From a virus: a stretch of DNA of 21,641 bases. Both the position numbers and the translations under genes were made by a program. The notes beneath the pieces were generated by a model. The model worked only from the letters and a program-made list of their open reading frames with translations. It was not told where the DNA came from and ran no database searches. The DNA lies in the IMG/VR virus record IMGVR_UViG_3300008219_000126, positions 1 to 21,641 of that record. One strand, given 5' to 3'. The first letter of the stretch is position 1. Each line of letters opens with the position of its first letter. Of this stretch, positions 13,930-21,641 are shown one piece after another.

Positions 13930-14671
13930 CGAGCTTGCGCCGGAAACGGTTGAAACAACAGAGCAGATTGAGTCTTCGAGTGGCGACTCAAGTATTGTTC
14001 CTGAAGCTGAGCAGCCTGCTTCTGATCAAGGACAGGAGGCACAAGAAGAACAAAAAATAGAGTTCTCATCGTTTGATGATGTATCTATTGATTCCATTCC
14101 AGAAGAATCGCGCCCCTATGTGCAGCCTATTCTTGATCTTGCATCCAACTATGTTTCAGAGCTTCAAGAAGAAAAGAATAGATTTGAATCTGCAAGAAGT
14201 GAGTTCCATGAACTCATGGATTCCATTCGATCTTCAGAGGATATCAAACCTCTAGTTTCTAAGTTAGAAACACAGCAAGTTACTATTGACGAGATGACTA
14301 AAGACGTCGTGTCTGCGTCATGGCGAGCATTTAATGCTGCCCATCCTGAGATTGATAACCTTCCACAAAATGCAAGAGATGAGTTCGCTGGGCAACTCGA
14401 GCATATTTATGAAAGGTTTCAGGGCGAAACACTTGTAGATAGAATGGAAGACGCATATAAGTATTCCTTGTATCGTGCAGGTATTAAATTGGATTCACTT
14501 TCTGCTGCTACCATTCCAGAGCCAAAGCTGGAGCAAAAGCAACCTAATCCCGTAGCGACCAAGCAAGCGGTAGTAGCAGATGGACATGTTGCTCATGGTC
14601 AGCCTGTACGCAGCGTTGACGAGATGGAATGGGGTGAAGTGCTTGGTCGTTACGATTACCTTCTTGAATAG
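13754..14671 (+). CDS. Probable capsid scaffolding protein, 305 aa
   Basis: Position immediately before the major capsid gene, acidic and helical composition, and a coiled-coil centre identify it as a likely scaffold, the internal core around which the procapsid forms and which is later removed. The first 60 residues are glutamine/glutamate/serine-rich (QQESLPSQQSQEPQEQEEQ) and disordered. Residues 105-215 are charged helices (YVSELQEEKNRFESARSEFHE). The C-terminus near 285-305 is compact and acidic-aromatic and may contact the capsid subunit. The start has GGAG (13743-13746) seven bases upstream and the frame is closed by TAA at 13751-13753, so it cannot begin further upstream. The N-terminal 176 bases overlap the previous gene. 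Confidence 0.8.
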   Translation: MESQQESLPSQQSQEPQEQEEQSKADLQQKLLEGLQSQHQEESPEQPQQQDQESSPELSELAPETVETTEQIESSSGDSSIVPEAEQPASDQGQEAQEEQKIEFSSFDDVSIDSIPEESRPYVQPILDLASNYVSELQEEKNRFESARSEFHELMDSIRSSEDIKPLVSKLETQQVTIDEMTKDVVSASWRAFNAAHPEIDNLPQNARDEFAGQLEHIYERFQGETLVDRMEDAYKYSLYRAGIKLDSLSAATIPEPKLEQKQPNPVATKQAVVADGHVAHGQPVRSVDEMEWGEVLGRYDYLLE

Positions 14672-14689
14672 TTAGCTGGAGATGCCGAC

Positions 14690-15772
14690 ATGGCTTTGCT
14701 AGAATACGCAACACGAACCGTCCCTGACGTTGTAAAGAAAAGCGTTCTCTCTTTTTATAATAGAGATCCTCTTCTTTCTCGCCTTCAATCGCGTAACCAG
14801 GTGAAGCGCTCTGGAGGCACCAACGTTCGCGTTGTTCGCGTCAAGAGCGGTCACTCGGATGTGACGCAGATTGATGCATCCAACATCAGCGTCCCGCTGA
14901 ACAAGAAGGAGACACTATCCTCCATGTCGGGAGATTGGGCCAAGTACATTAAGCCCATCATCCTTCCGCACATTGATCGGGATCGTCAGTCCAACAAGGA
15001 AGACGTAAAGCGCTTCATTCAGGACATGACGAATGCTGCGATGCAGAGCTTGAAGAACGATGTAGTTCGCCAGCTTTATATTGGAAACATCACCACTCTA
15101 AGTGGTCTTGGTACCCTGAATGGAAACACAACGGGTCTTTCCTCTACTGGTTTTGAGAATGGTGCCCTTCGGTTCCAGACTCCAGCCGATCAAGCTTCCG
15201 CCACTATCGCCTATCTTGGTGAGACTCGTGTGAACGATACCACTGACTTTGTGGACAACTGGTTTAACCAGTACGCCGTACACACTGGTTTTGGTACTGA
15301 CTTCATGCAGACGGCAGAAGAGATCAAGATCACTGCTGATACTTATGCAGAGGATGAAGAGGGCATCTCCCTTGGCGTCGTGTCCATCTCGGACCACGTT
15401 GCATTGGGTGAGGAGCTTCGTGCCTACCCCGGTGGAGCAACTGCTGGAGCCATTGTTTACACTGTGGATGACTTGGAGAAGGGTCGAGCCCATCCGACTG
15501 TCCATGTAGCCAATGGTGTTCAATACTTTGCAAACCGTTGGATGACGGATGCTGCCATTGATTCTGGTGGAACATTCCAGAACCATGCGTACTTCCTGAA
15601 CCCGAATGCTATCGAGTATTGGGTGAATGCAAACAACGACTTCCGCGTTACGAAGTTCTCTGATCACTTGGAGACATCGAACACAGATGCGGACATTGCA
15701 TACATCCTTCTCGAGATTCAGTTCGCTGTTCCCAACCTCATGGCTAACGGCTGTACGTCTGACACCGTATAA
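14690..15772 (+). CDS. Major capsid protein, HK97-fold type, 360 aa
   Basis: Assigned as the shell-forming capsid protein from its place after the scaffold, its length and sequence features: an N-terminal arm (LLEYATRTVPDVVKKSVLSF), an acidic/basic helical part (EDVKRFIQDMTNAAMQSLKN) resembling the HK97 spine helix, a central domain with beta strands, and a C-terminal 'FLNPNAIEYWVNANNDF' segment followed by a hydrophobic strand 'YILLEIQFAVPNLMANGC', a common capsid ending. GGAG (14678-14681) lies eight bases before the ATG, which suits high expression. No leader protease is seen, so maturation, if any, is not by a fused protease. The precise family cannot be named here. Confidence 0.9.
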   Translation: MALLEYATRTVPDVVKKSVLSFYNRDPLLSRLQSRNQVKRSGGTNVRVVRVKSGHSDVTQIDASNISVPLNKKETLSSMSGDWAKYIKPIILPHIDRDRQSNKEDVKRFIQDMTNAAMQSLKNDVVRQLYIGNITTLSGLGTLNGNTTGLSSTGFENGALRFQTPADQASATIAYLGETRVNDTTDFVDNWFNQYAVHTGFGTDFMQTAEEIKITADTYAEDEEGISLGVVSISDHVALGEELRAYPGGATAGAIVYTVDDLEKGRAHPTVHVANGVQYFANRWMTDAAIDSGGTFQNHAYFLNPNAIEYWVNANNDFRVTKFSDHLETSNTDADIAYILLEIQFAVPNLMANGCTSDTV

Positions 15773-15786
15773 GTAGGAGTATTGAA

Positions 15787-16263
15787 ATGCCCATTGATTC
15801 CCGAGTTTATCTAGACTCCCCAACCCAAACGAGCACCGAGGCCCCAGGAAAAGTTGGGGAGGTTCGGTCATATCTTGACCCCACTTATGGGTTCCAGATG
15901 TACCGGCTGGTGAAGGCTGGTGCTGCGATTGCCGCCAATCGAGTAGTTGAATGGCAAGCTGGCATTACTGGCGCAGCGATTGAGGTAGATTCCAACTTTG
16001 TTCCTTCTGTCCAGGTTGCTGGTGTGGCCCAGAACGCCATTGCCAGCGGAAGCTACGGTTGGGTTTGCTGTTCTGGGATTTGTGTGGTCAAGACAAACGC
16101 ATCTGTTGCTGAGTTAGCCGCTGCTGTCACCAAGGGTGCCAGTGGTTCAGGTGAAGTTGATGACACAGACTTCGGTGACGTTGAGGAGTCCATTATTGGT
16201 TACTTCCCATCTGCCATTGGTTCTGCGACAACCGGAGCAATCAGACTGTCTGGCCTGCTTTAG
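15787..16263 (+). CDS. Probable capsid decoration/stabilising protein, 158 aa
   Basis: The gene follows the capsid gene by 14 bases with a good AGGAG (15775-15779). The product is small, alanine/glycine/valine-rich and beta-type, with segments such as RLVKAGAAIAANRVVEW, VAGVAQNAIASGSYGWVCCSG and VVKTNASV, the layout of phage head decoration or stabilisation proteins that bind the outside of the shell. A CC and later a single C in YGWVCCSGICVVK could form a disulfide or metal site, though this is speculative. It is followed by hairpins at 16272-16330. The assignment is by layout and position. Confidence 0.7.
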   Translation: MPIDSRVYLDSPTQTSTEAPGKVGEVRSYLDPTYGFQMYRLVKAGAAIAANRVVEWQAGITGAAIEVDSNFVPSVQVAGVAQNAIASGSYGWVCCSGICVVKTNASVAELAAAVTKGASGSGEVDDTDFGDVEESIIGYFPSAIGSATTGAIRLSGLL

Positions 16264-16271
16264 ACACTATT

Positions 16272-16330
16272 AGGGGCTACTAGCCCCGCTCTAGTAGCCC
16301 CTCGGTGTAGTATGCACTGGGGGGCTACTT
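16272..16330 (+). promoter_or_regulatory. Mutually exclusive hairpins between decoration and adaptor genes
   Basis: AGGGGCTACTAG (16272-16283) pairs perfectly with CTAGTAGCCCCT (16291-16302), giving a 12-base-pair stem. The right arm (AGTAGCCCCTC, 16293-16303) can instead pair with GGGGGGCTACT (16319-16329), an 11-pair stem with one wobble. Only one can form at a time. No T tract follows, so it is not a plain terminator. It could set different expression levels of capsid-side and tail-side genes by attenuation or RNA processing, or stabilise the capsid message. Confidence 0.55.
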
Positions 16331-16345
16331 GTTTATGGGGTTGAA

Positions 16346-17842
16346 ATGAATCTTTCTGATCTTAGAGAAGCGATTAGGGTCAAGACTGGGTATCCAGAGA
16401 GGGGGGCGTCTGGGACTACAAGGCTGAATAGCGCAATCAACTATGCGCTTCGGCACTTGTGGGGAGACATGCCTGAAGCTCTACTAAGAGAAGAACTTCG
16501 ATTCCCAATGATTGTGGCTAGAGAAACAGGAACCTTAGATATTGTTGCTAATGATGTGAGGGCATTTAAGGTAAACCTTTCTGCTGGAACGCTTACAGAT
16601 GACGGTACTCTTGATGGTCTTTGGCTAGAGGTAAAGAGAGGAGATTCCTACATTCTTCGTAGGATTCAAAAGGTAGTTCTGAGTTTTACGCCTACTGGAG
16701 AAACGACAGCGGCAGACTATATTGTCATTGATAGACCATGGATCAATACAACAGATACTGGTCTTACATACAGAATCTATGCATATGAGTATCCATACCC
16801 AGCAGATGTACAAAAGATTCGCAACATAATCATCAATCCAGAGACAAATCCTAGGGAGATGTTGGAAACAATGTTTCCAGAGGAGTTGGATCGTTGGAAG
16901 ATTGGGTATGGGTGGAGGTCTACAGGTAGGCCACAGAAGTACGCAAGAGGTGATTACTTCGTATTAGATCCTCCTCATTACACACCGCAGGTCTCTCTTG
17001 CTACACAGCAAGCTGTAGCTGCACCAGTTGTCTATATGTGGGGGTACGATTCATCTGGAGCAGAGCAGACGGACTATGGTGTTGCTGGTACCTTTTCGTA
17101 CAAGGTGGTTCATGTTTGGGGTAGGCAGAACATCCAGACGTTTAGGGGTGTGAAGCAAGCGAGGTACATGAGTGCTAGCTCTCCAGCATCGTCTCAAATC
17201 TCTACTACTTGGGGTGGCGGGGCGATTACCATCTCCACGCCAAACATTGATTACATCTACATGAACAATAAAGATTCTGGAGAAGTATCAAATACAAGCT
17301 CTGGATATGAGAAGTGGATCTTTAGGGCTAGGCACGAGATTGATGAAACTGTATCGAGTGGTACTGGTTCTGTGTACCCGGATGTTGAGAAGGATGAGAT
17401 CTACTATCTGTGGAAGGTCATAGATGGGTCCACGACTACTGTATATGACCGTGGTGACCTTGATCCTGTAGATCGCAGGACAACGATCAAAGATCTTCAC
17501 GGTCACTTCCACCTTCGGTTCGATAGAATCCCAGACAGCGCCTACAACATTCTTATGAATGTCGTTAGAAGGCCCCCTGTGCTCTTGTATGACACCGACG
17601 CACCACGACTACCACCTGAGTGCTTCGAAGCGCTCACGGAGCTTTCAGCGTCGTATTTGCTGGGTGATCGTGATGGGGACATGAACCGGAAGACCCTGTA
17701 CTACACCTCGTACATGAATGAGCTAGCTAGGCTGAAGAGGATCTACAGCTTTTCTGGGCACGACAGCCCATCATTTGGAGATGGATTAGGTTCCAGTCCA
17801 AGGTTTGGTATTGCTGATTATCCAGTTGAAGAGAGCACTTAA
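16346..17842 (+). CDS. Head-tail adaptor-type protein, 498 aa
   Basis: The N-terminus (MNLSDLREAIRVKTGYPERG, then TTRLNSAINYALRHLWG) has the helix pattern of phage head-to-tail adaptors, which dock beneath the portal. Near the end, RRPPVLLYDTDAPRLPPECF and ALTELSASYLLGDRDGD again look like adaptor helices, and a tyrosine-rich C-terminal tail follows. Between them lies a beta-rich insert (about 110-370) with repeated strands, far larger than simple adaptors of 150-250 aa. It ends TAATG, with the stop overlapping the next start. The next gene is a hub/nozzle-type protein, as expected for a short tail. The exact family is not certain. Confidence 0.7.
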   Translation: MNLSDLREAIRVKTGYPERGASGTTRLNSAINYALRHLWGDMPEALLREELRFPMIVARETGTLDIVANDVRAFKVNLSAGTLTDDGTLDGLWLEVKRGDSYILRRIQKVVLSFTPTGETTAADYIVIDRPWINTTDTGLTYRIYAYEYPYPADVQKIRNIIINPETNPREMLETMFPEELDRWKIGYGWRSTGRPQKYARGDYFVLDPPHYTPQVSLATQQAVAAPVVYMWGYDSSGAEQTDYGVAGTFSYKVVHVWGRQNIQTFRGVKQARYMSASSPASSQISTTWGGGAITISTPNIDYIYMNNKDSGEVSNTSSGYEKWIFRARHEIDETVSSGTGSVYPDVEKDEIYYLWKVIDGSTTTVYDRGDLDPVDRRTTIKDLHGHFHLRFDRIPDSAYNILMNVVRRPPVLLYDTDAPRLPPECFEALTELSASYLLGDRDGDMNRKTLYYTSYMNELARLKRIYSFSGHDSPSFGDGLGSSPRFGIADYPVEEST

Positions 17843-20031
17843 TGACTTGGCCTAAGTACAAGGGGCTAACCGTAGGCGCAGCCAAGGTGATGAGTGAAGA
17901 CCCACTTACAGATGGGTCTACTGCTCTTGAGATTATTAACTTTAGGCTGGACGAAAGGGGTCTTTTAGACAGCACCTTTAGAATCATGCCATTGATGGAT
18001 AATGATTCTTTCTATGAGCTTAGTGGGACCACATACGGTGGACTTAACTATATCAATGGTAAGGATGGTAAAGTTATTGGCCTATTTACATGTAAGGTTG
18101 GTGGGTCAGTACCAGAGCTTTTGATACTATCTACCGCTGGTGTATTTAGGTTTCAGCCATGGAACAGCAATACAACAAGCACTACTGATAATATTTATGA
18201 CCAACAGTATTACTATAGGTCTGACAATACTAAAGAAACAGTAGTTCCACAGGGACTTATTGCATACCCTCCTCAGTTTGAGAGGGTTGGAGATAGGATC
18301 TACTTCACCTTCTGTGATGGTGGTGGGGCATGGGTGTGGGATCAGACCAGGCTTCGTAGCTTTGGGTATAGAAACGCACCATCTGCAACAGACGCAGAGG
18401 GACCATCAAGGTCTGGCACAAGCCCAAATGCTGCTGGGTTCAGCAAGGCCGGTCGTATTGGGACCATTGAACCAAATTGGACCCTATCTACTGAAGACAT
18501 TACCGCTACCCCCGTAGTGGATCTACCACTTACTATTGTTGGTGGTATAGATTCAGGAAAGTGGGCTTATCATGTTGTCTTTGAAGGCCCAGACGGGGCG
18601 TACTCGTCCACCTCACCAAGAGGTGATCAGCCAACAATGAGAATGGATGTAGAGACAGATATTGAAGATCCTAGGCCGGATAGGCTTCGCCGTAGGTTCA
18701 GGCTGTACAACATTCCGGTTGGACCGGTAGGAACAAAGGCAAGAATCATTCTTCGCACAATGAATCTTGAAAGGCTTCCCTCAACAGATGAGGGATTACC
18801 AAGGTTTTTGCACCGAATTCCCAACAATCAGACGCTAGAATATATTGATGATATTCCAGATGAAGAGCTTGGATCTGTTTGGATAAACAGAGATGTTGTT
18901 CCTTCGGGTTTCTACTTTATGAAGTCCTTCAGTGGAAGCATGTTTATGATGCGTACTGATGGCAATCCATCAAGAATATGGTGGAGCGAGCAGGAAAACC
19001 TTAGTGGCCCAACCCCTGAAAGCATGATGGAAGGTCACTGGAGAGAGGTCTTTCCAGCTACGGGGCCAATCACTGCGGCTATCACAACTAGACTAGCCTA
19101 TGCCGAGCAGTCTTCTGCTTTGCTCATCTTCAAAGAAGGATCAACACACTTCTTATCTGGTGAGTATCCAAACTGGCACATTGGAACGCTGCACTCAAAC
19201 GCTGGGTGTGCTGGTCCCTCGCTTGTTCAGGCTGTTCCTGACGGATCTGTGATCTGGTATGGGGCTAAGACGTTCTGGAGGATGGATACAGATGGAAAAG
19301 TTTCTGACATTGGAACCCCCATCCAGAAGCGCCTTAGTAGGGTAAACCCCACTTACGCACACATGGGTATATCATTTGTTGATTATCGTGTTGGGGAGGC
19401 TGTTTTTGTTCTTCCAGTAGATGATCAAACAGAGCCCAATATGCAATTTATATTTGACTATCGGGTGCAGGGCTGGAGGCTTAGAGAAGACCTAAAGTTC
19501 AACTGTGCTGCGGTCACCCCAAGTAGTGGGGTCGTCATTGCTGGCGGCACCTACGACACTAGGCCAAACATCTATGTATATGGTCGTGGGTACCCAGGGT
19601 ATTACGCGCCAAACCCAACCGCCTCATACACTACTGGGTGGCGATCTTTTGGTGGGCTTGGGCCAGAGCTTCATGCTTCGCACAGGGCATCAGACCTAAT
19701 CTTCCTTATGGAAGAGAGGTGTGAGGCGTCTGCAACAGTAACAACGTACCAAGATTGGGATGCAGACGTAGCTATCAACACAGAGTCTATTACTCTTGCT
19801 CATCCAGAAAACTCTGACATTGCCTACTATGCGGTAACAACAACCCCAGCGGCATATGATGTTGGGGTATATAGAGCTAGAAGGCCATACAGCAATCGTA
19901 TTGCTATTGATGTTCCATCGCATGAGGTCTTCAGTGTGAAGCTGGAGTCCTCAGATCCAATGGCGCTGTATACTATCGACGCCTTTGGTCCTCAAACCTC
20001 ACTTCCTGGAAGTAGGACACCAAGTAGCTAA
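17842..20031 (+). CDS. Beta-propeller tail hub/nozzle-type protein, 729 aa
   Basis: This resembles the tail hub proteins of short-tailed phages (P22 gp10 type, T7 gp12 type). The product is beta-rich with repeated blade-like motifs containing tryptophan and aromatic residues: VWDQTRLRSFGYRNAP, NPSRIWWSEQENLSG, ALLIFKEGSTHFLSGEYP, DGSVIWYGAKTFWRMDTDG and FIFDYRVQGWRLRED. The N-terminus is 'NFRLDERGLLDSTFRIMPL', often seen at the beginning of this family. It starts at TAATG, overlapping the adaptor stop, and its stop overlaps the following start the same way. The product presumably forms the tail tube below the adaptor. No enzymatic motif is visible. Confidence 0.8.
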   Translation: MTWPKYKGLTVGAAKVMSEDPLTDGSTALEIINFRLDERGLLDSTFRIMPLMDNDSFYELSGTTYGGLNYINGKDGKVIGLFTCKVGGSVPELLILSTAGVFRFQPWNSNTTSTTDNIYDQQYYYRSDNTKETVVPQGLIAYPPQFERVGDRIYFTFCDGGGAWVWDQTRLRSFGYRNAPSATDAEGPSRSGTSPNAAGFSKAGRIGTIEPNWTLSTEDITATPVVDLPLTIVGGIDSGKWAYHVVFEGPDGAYSSTSPRGDQPTMRMDVETDIEDPRPDRLRRRFRLYNIPVGPVGTKARIILRTMNLERLPSTDEGLPRFLHRIPNNQTLEYIDDIPDEELGSVWINRDVVPSGFYFMKSFSGSMFMMRTDGNPSRIWWSEQENLSGPTPESMMEGHWREVFPATGPITAAITTRLAYAEQSSALLIFKEGSTHFLSGEYPNWHIGTLHSNAGCAGPSLVQAVPDGSVIWYGAKTFWRMDTDGKVSDIGTPIQKRLSRVNPTYAHMGISFVDYRVGEAVFVLPVDDQTEPNMQFIFDYRVQGWRLREDLKFNCAAVTPSSGVVIAGGTYDTRPNIYVYGRGYPGYYAPNPTASYTTGWRSFGGLGPELHASHRASDLIFLMEERCEASATVTTYQDWDADVAINTESITLAHPENSDIAYYAVTTTPAAYDVGVYRARRPYSNRIAIDVPSHEVFSVKLESSDPMALYTIDAFGPQTSLPGSRTPSS

Positions 20032-20807
20032 TGTTCATGTTCTTTCCATTTGGTGTATTCAGCAAGGAGGTCATTGATCCAGATGTGATTGGTGACGAGT
20101 TTCAAGAAGCTCTTAGAACCGCTTCTGCTACAACTCATTATCAGTGGACTACAGGATCTGTTGATTCTCTTGATAAGCTTGATGCATCTAAGCTCTGTAA
20201 TGTGCATGTGAAGAGGGTTAATGCAAGCTTTCAGCCTACATCGTATGGTGAGCAACTCTTGGCGGCAGACAGCGGCACGCTAGCTGCGGACTCAACAGAT
20301 CATGATCTGAACAAGAACGCAAACACATGGTTGATCCCATACAATAGGGGGTTTAATGAGGTTGGGGGTGGGGATGTTTCTGTTAGTTGGACATCTGAAT
20401 ACCCAGAGCTTGTCCTTTCTTGTTTCTCATTTCAATACATTAGGTGGCAGAGGGATTGGGTGACAACCTACGAGTATTGGGACACTGGTGTCACGCCAAG
20501 GGTTCAGATTCGCATTGAAGTAGACGGAGGCCGCATACCTGGAACCGGCCCATACTCTACCGGCGTAGACAGTCAATACAGGGGACAGGGAATCTCTGAT
20601 TCAGCAATAAGATCGGCAGTATTCTCTTGTGACATGCTGTCGGCTGGTGACCACTCTATTACAGCATCTGCTTCACAATCGAGCGCAATCGAGAACCAAT
20701 TCTTAGAACAAAAATATCTTGATAATGGTCCCATTGATGGGGTGGCTATATGCCAAAGGTCAATGACCGTTATTAGGCTTGCTATGGGTGGAAAGCTGGG
20801 GTCGTAA
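20031..20807 (+). CDS. Probable tail or appendage protein, 258 aa
   Basis: Not recognised by family. The gene overlaps both neighbours as TAATG, so it is co-translated with the hub gene. The ATG at 20031 is followed by a second at 20037, which would remove two residues. The product begins with a short hydrophobic stretch (MFMFFPFGVFS) then soluble, beta-type sequence with tryptophan/tyrosine-rich strands (QYIRWQRDWVTTYEYWD) and a C-terminal part with SITASASQSSAIENQF. It may be a structural part of the tail tip or an adhesin-anchoring protein. The hydrophobic N-terminus is too short for a clear membrane anchor. Confidence 0.7.
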   Translation: MFMFFPFGVFSKEVIDPDVIGDEFQEALRTASATTHYQWTTGSVDSLDKLDASKLCNVHVKRVNASFQPTSYGEQLLAADSGTLAADSTDHDLNKNANTWLIPYNRGFNEVGGGDVSVSWTSEYPELVLSCFSFQYIRWQRDWVTTYEYWDTGVTPRVQIRIEVDGGRIPGTGPYSTGVDSQYRGQGISDSAIRSAVFSCDMLSAGDHSITASASQSSAIENQFLEQKYLDNGPIDGVAICQRSMTVIRLAMGGKLGS

Positions 20808-21562
20808 TGCCTATTGATAAACCAGATTCTGGAACAATAATAACGAAAGCATCTATTGAAAATATGCATGAGCAGGTTCGCTCTGTGATCAATGCTGTTC
20901 CATCGGTCAACCTTGGAAGGGGAACATTCAACATTGAACAGCTTCCATCTTTGATTGCAAGGTCAAACGATACGTCTGCATTTCATATGCGTGGGATCGT
21001 TAATGTCACACAACCCTGTGACGTTAAGTCGCTGGCAGATCAAACGGTGACAACATTTAGCGATACGGCTCCGAACACATGGGACGAGCTTCAGACTTCA
21101 AGTGGAAGCAATCCGTATTTTGTTGATGAACTAGAGCTAAATGATGGCTGGTTCTTAAAAGAAGATGATGTTGTATTTGCATTCTTATGCTGTAGGATTC
21201 GCAAAACTACACAAACAACGGACGGTCATCAGATGTGGCTTGGTCTAAATAAGACCATAAGAAGTGGTTGGTTACCGGCTCTTGGTGACGAAACACCAGT
21301 ATTAGATGCTGTTGATGTGGGATGTGTACGTCTTGAGGACAGCAGCGGTAACTATGGACGAGATCTTGAAGAGACCATTACGATTGCGTCTGCATTTAAT
21401 GGAACGACGTTTGGATACAGCGGGGATTGGACGCTGGCTAAGATTCGTGTCCATGGTGTAATGATTCAGGCTGAAGGTGCAGCGTTCTCTGGAGAGGTGT
21501 TTGAGGTTACCAACGGGACCATTGGCGCATTTGTTCTTAGAACCAGTGGAATTCAGACATAG
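20807..21562 (+). CDS. Probable tail or appendage protein, 251 aa
   Basis: Unrecognised. It begins at TAATG overlapping the previous stop. The N-terminal 45 residues contain a helical stretch (ASIENMHEQVRSVINAV) that could anchor the protein on the tail. The remainder is beta-type (FLKEDDVVFAFLCCRIRK, GDWTLAKIRVHGVMIQ), ending in a compact strand pair. The pattern of an anchoring N-terminus followed by a beta domain fits phage tail appendages, but no receptor-binding or enzymatic motif is visible. Role inferred from gene order. Confidence 0.65.
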   Translation: MPIDKPDSGTIITKASIENMHEQVRSVINAVPSVNLGRGTFNIEQLPSLIARSNDTSAFHMRGIVNVTQPCDVKSLADQTVTTFSDTAPNTWDELQTSSGSNPYFVDELELNDGWFLKEDDVVFAFLCCRIRKTTQTTDGHQMWLGLNKTIRSGWLPALGDETPVLDAVDVGCVRLEDSSGNYGRDLEETITIASAFNGTTFGYSGDWTLAKIRVHGVMIQAEGAAFSGEVFEVTNGTIGAFVLRTSGIQT

Positions 21563-21569
21563 GTGATTT

Positions 21570-21641
21570 ATGCCGGACATCCCATCTCTTTCGCTTTCTG
21601 CTATCAATGTAACGGCAGAAGAGTTTTACAATAAGTCTATA
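21570..21641 (+). CDS. Start of a further tail-region gene (cut by window edge)
   Basis: An ATG at 21570, preceded by AGGTGAT (21561-21567), opens a frame that runs without stop to the window end (24 codons, starting MPDIPSLSLSAINVTAEEF). It lies seven bases after the stop of the previous gene and in the same direction, so it is likely the next virion gene. Too little is visible to suggest a function. Confidence 0.55.
   Translation, partial: MPDIPSLSLSAINVTAEEFYNKSI

Noticed and set aside
15098-15871. 257-aa reverse-strand open frame
   Set aside because: It is antisense to the major capsid gene and the start of the decoration gene, with cysteine- and histidine-rich composition typical of a shadow frame.

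Overview
The window reads as part of the genome of a tailed double-stranded DNA bacteriophage, most likely short-tailed (podovirus-like). The case rests on a contiguous block: terminase large subunit, portal, small accessory genes including an FmdB-type zinc ribbon, a scaffold-like protein, an HK97-fold-type major capsid protein, a decoration-type protein, a head-tail adaptor and a beta-propeller tail hub/nozzle protein. After these come appendage-type genes. No tape-measure, tail-tube or sheath gene is visible. There is no integrase, transposase, rRNA, tRNA or CRISPR array that I can support. The host cannot be told from the sequence.

Layout. (1) 1-1380: three small plus-strand genes ending at a strong intrinsic terminator. 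The second is a shortened relative of the bacterial sliding clamp (DnaN). (2) 1381-2759: a separate unit with one gene of unknown function, a possible promoter and its own terminator, which resembles the upstream one. Its base composition looks more GC-rich than its neighbours. (3) 2760-3575: about 800 bases without a credible gene. The first part is GC-rich, followed by G/C-tract hairpins, then an AT-rich stretch full of ACTAGT-centred palindromes and repeats. (4) 3576-7908: five plus-strand genes, including two tandem small paralogues of virion type and two long proteins that share a repeated helical module. (5) 7970-8257: one reverse-strand gene with an AT-hook. (6) 8285-21641: a tightly packed plus-strand morphogenesis block, with stop/start overlaps at most junctions from 8796 to 10690 and from 17842 to 20807.

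Working model. The protein at 8285 joins a ribbon-helix-helix to a sigma-region-4-like helix-turn-helix and sits just before the packaging genes, so it may regulate late genes or recognise packaging DNA. The small protein at 8796 and the large terminase at 9074 form the packaging motor that docks on the portal (10687). Scaffold (13754), capsid (14690) and decoration (15787) proteins build the head. The adaptor (16346) and hub/nozzle (17842) close it and form the short tail, with the products at 20031, 20807 and 21570 as probable distal parts.

The observations most worth a second look are the overprinted pair at 13754-13929, the shortened clamp, the triplicated module shared by the genes at 4707 and 6022, the two-DNA-binding-domain protein before the terminase, the ACTAGT-rich non-coding region, and a pair of mutually exclusive hairpins between decoration and adaptor genes.
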